Source: Acidobacteriota bacterium
GTDB taxonomy: Bacteria > Acidobacteriota > Blastocatellia > Pyrinomonadales > Pyrinomonadaceae
Assembly (NCBI GenBank): GCA_013140875.1
Contig: JABFSB010000519.1
Span: 1-5,841 of the forward strand
DNA: 5,841 nt
Direction: 5' to 3'
Part shown: piece after piece, positions 4,853-5,841 of the stretch
Numbering within the stretch: position 1 is the stretch's first letter
Layout: every line of letters starts with the position of its first letter
Position numbers and translations under genes: made by a program
The notes under the pieces: model-generated
The model's input: only the letters and a program-made list of their open reading frames with translations
Told to the model about the DNA's origin: nothing
Databases searched by the model: none

Positions 4853-4907
4853 TCGGAAATACTATTCGGTGCGCGGATCGTTTAGATAGTCTGGCAGAAA
4901 ATTAACG

Positions 4908-5841
4908 ATGTCAGAAAAACATTACCGAAACTGCAACCTTTGCGAGGCTATTTGCGGGATCGAGATCACGCATGAGGATGGGAAAATTCTTTCCATTGTC
5001 GGCGACAAACTCGATCCGTTTTCGCGGGGACATATTTGTCCCAAGGCTTTGGCGTTGAAGGACATTTATGAGGACGGCGACCGGCTGCAGAGGCCGGTTC
5101 GACGGACGGGTGGCAAGTGGGAAGAGATCGGGTGGGATGAAGCCTTTGACGAGACGGCCCGGCGGCTTCGCGATGTGCAGGAACGGTTTGGGCGCGACGC
5201 AGTTGCGGTTTATCAGGGTAATCCATCGGTACACAATTTGGGGACGATGGTGAACAGCAGGGAACTGCTGAAGGTGTTGAGAACGAAGAACAACTATTCG
5301 GCGACATCGGTCGATCAACTGCCTCATCATTTCGCATCATGGTCAATGCTGGGGCATCAGTTTTTGATCCCGGTGCCGGACATCGACCGGACGGATTATT
5401 TTTTGATTTTGGGGGCGAACCCGCTGGCGTCGAACGGGAGTTTGATGACCGCACCGGACATCATCAACCGGATGGAGGCGATCAGGAAACGCGGCGGGAG
5501 AATTGTGCTGATCGATCCGCGACGGACCGAGACGACGCGCGTCGTAGACGAGCATTTTTTCGTCAGGCCGTCGACGGATGCGTTTTTGCTTTTGGCGATG
5601 GTCAATACGCTGTTCGCCGAAGATTTTGTCGATCTCGGGCGGTTGGCGGATTTTACCGATAGCGTGGAGCGTTTGCGGACGGCATCGGCTGAATTCACTC
5701 CCGAAACGGCGGAAGGCAAAACGGGAATCGCGGCGGCCGATATTAGAAGATTGACGCGCGAATTTGCGGCCGCAAAAAGCGCGGTTTGTTACGGGCGAAT
5801 CGGCCTTTCGACGCAGAAGTTCGGCGGGCTGTGTCAGTGGT
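4908..5841 (+). CDS. Molybdopterin (bis-MGD) oxidoreductase, formate dehydrogenase/nitrate reductase superfamily; 3' end outside window
   Basis: The first 311 codons of a redox enzyme of the DMSO reductase superfamily are present; full-length members are usually 700 or more residues. A [4Fe-4S] ligand set C9-x2-C12-x3-C16-x27-C44 is followed by the conserved CPKA (44-47), with K46 the likely electron-relay lysine. The molybdopterin domain follows: GGKWEEIGWDEAF (68-80), NNYSATSVDQLPHH (128-141), DYFLILGANPLASN (163-176) and VLIDPRRTETTRVVDEHFFVRPSTDAFLLLAM (200-231), typical of cofactor-binding loops. No twin-arginine signal is seen, so it is probably cytoplasmic. No cysteine or TGA (selenocysteine) codon occurs in the region where formate dehydrogenases carry their Mo ligand. 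This argues against a classical formate dehydrogenase, and the substrate is unresolved. The ATG at 4908 lacks a strong Shine-Dalgarno but gives the normal short lead into the first cysteine. Confidence 0.92.
   Translation, partial: MSEKHYRNCNLCEAICGIEITHEDGKILSIVGDKLDPFSRGHICPKALALKDIYEDGDRLQRPVRRTGGKWEEIGWDEAFDETARRLRDVQERFGRDAVAVYQGNPSVHNLGTMVNSRELLKVLRTKNNYSATSVDQLPHHFASWSMLGHQFLIPVPDIDRTDYFLILGANPLASNGSLMTAPDIINRMEAIRKRGGRIVLIDPRRTETTRVVDEHFFVRPSTDAFLLLAMVNTLFAEDFVDLGRLADFTDSVERLRTASAEFTPETAEGKTGIAAADIRRLTREFAAAKSAVCYGRIGLSTQKFGGLCQW

Noticed and set aside
4911..5719. Several minus-strand open frames (4911-5330, 4966-5454, 5343-5555, 5396-5719) and plus-strand 5339-5662
   Set aside because: All overlap the molybdopterin oxidoreductase reading frame, whose motifs are unmistakable. 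They are shadow frames of low-complexity composition.

Overview
This window looks like chromosomal DNA from a bacterium of moderate GC content. It has compact genes, weak or absent Shine-Dalgarno sequences, and many palindromic intergenic repeats. That style, and the character of the encoded proteins, suggests Acidobacteriota (Blastocatellia/Pyrinomonadales-like). This is an inference from pattern only; there is no rRNA or other marker gene.

Left half (1-2917). Three genes are read on the minus strand: a DNA-3-methyladenine glycosylase-like base-excision enzyme (2249-2917), a small SAM-dependent methyltransferase (1361-1942), and a secreted protein of unknown family (146-1198). Palindromic repeats sit at the 3' end of all three. 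One family (A) is a 78-84 nt hairpin with a 16-nt loop built around CAACGTTG. It occurs as three complete and three partial copies. A second family (B) has 15-nt arms TTTAGCCGCGGATGA. The glycosylase takes its last codons and its stop from a family A repeat, and the methyltransferase takes its last codons and its stop from family B. Between these two genes lies a diverged tandem duplication of about 168 bp (1904-2072 and 2073-2240). It carries one hairpin per unit and a decapitated copy of the first 13 codons of the methyltransferase.

Middle (3059-3991, plus strand). A seven-helix-like membrane protein ends in an isoprenylcysteine carboxyl methyltransferase / phospholipid methyltransferase (ICMT/PEMT) domain.

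Right (4056-4799, minus strand). A BrnT-type toxin, a ribbon-helix-helix type antitoxin overlapping it by 17 nt, and a 56-codon third gene joined to the antitoxin by a TAATG stop/start overlap form a tightly coupled three-gene unit.

Right edge (4908 to the end, plus strand). The N-terminal 311 codons of a molybdopterin (bis-MGD) oxidoreductase with a [4Fe-4S] cluster motif are transcribed divergently from the toxin-antitoxin unit. The gene runs out of the window.

The most unusual parts are the repeat-driven remodelling of gene ends and starts at 1298-2267 and the possible third component of the toxin-antitoxin operon. No complete new defence or mobile system is evident.
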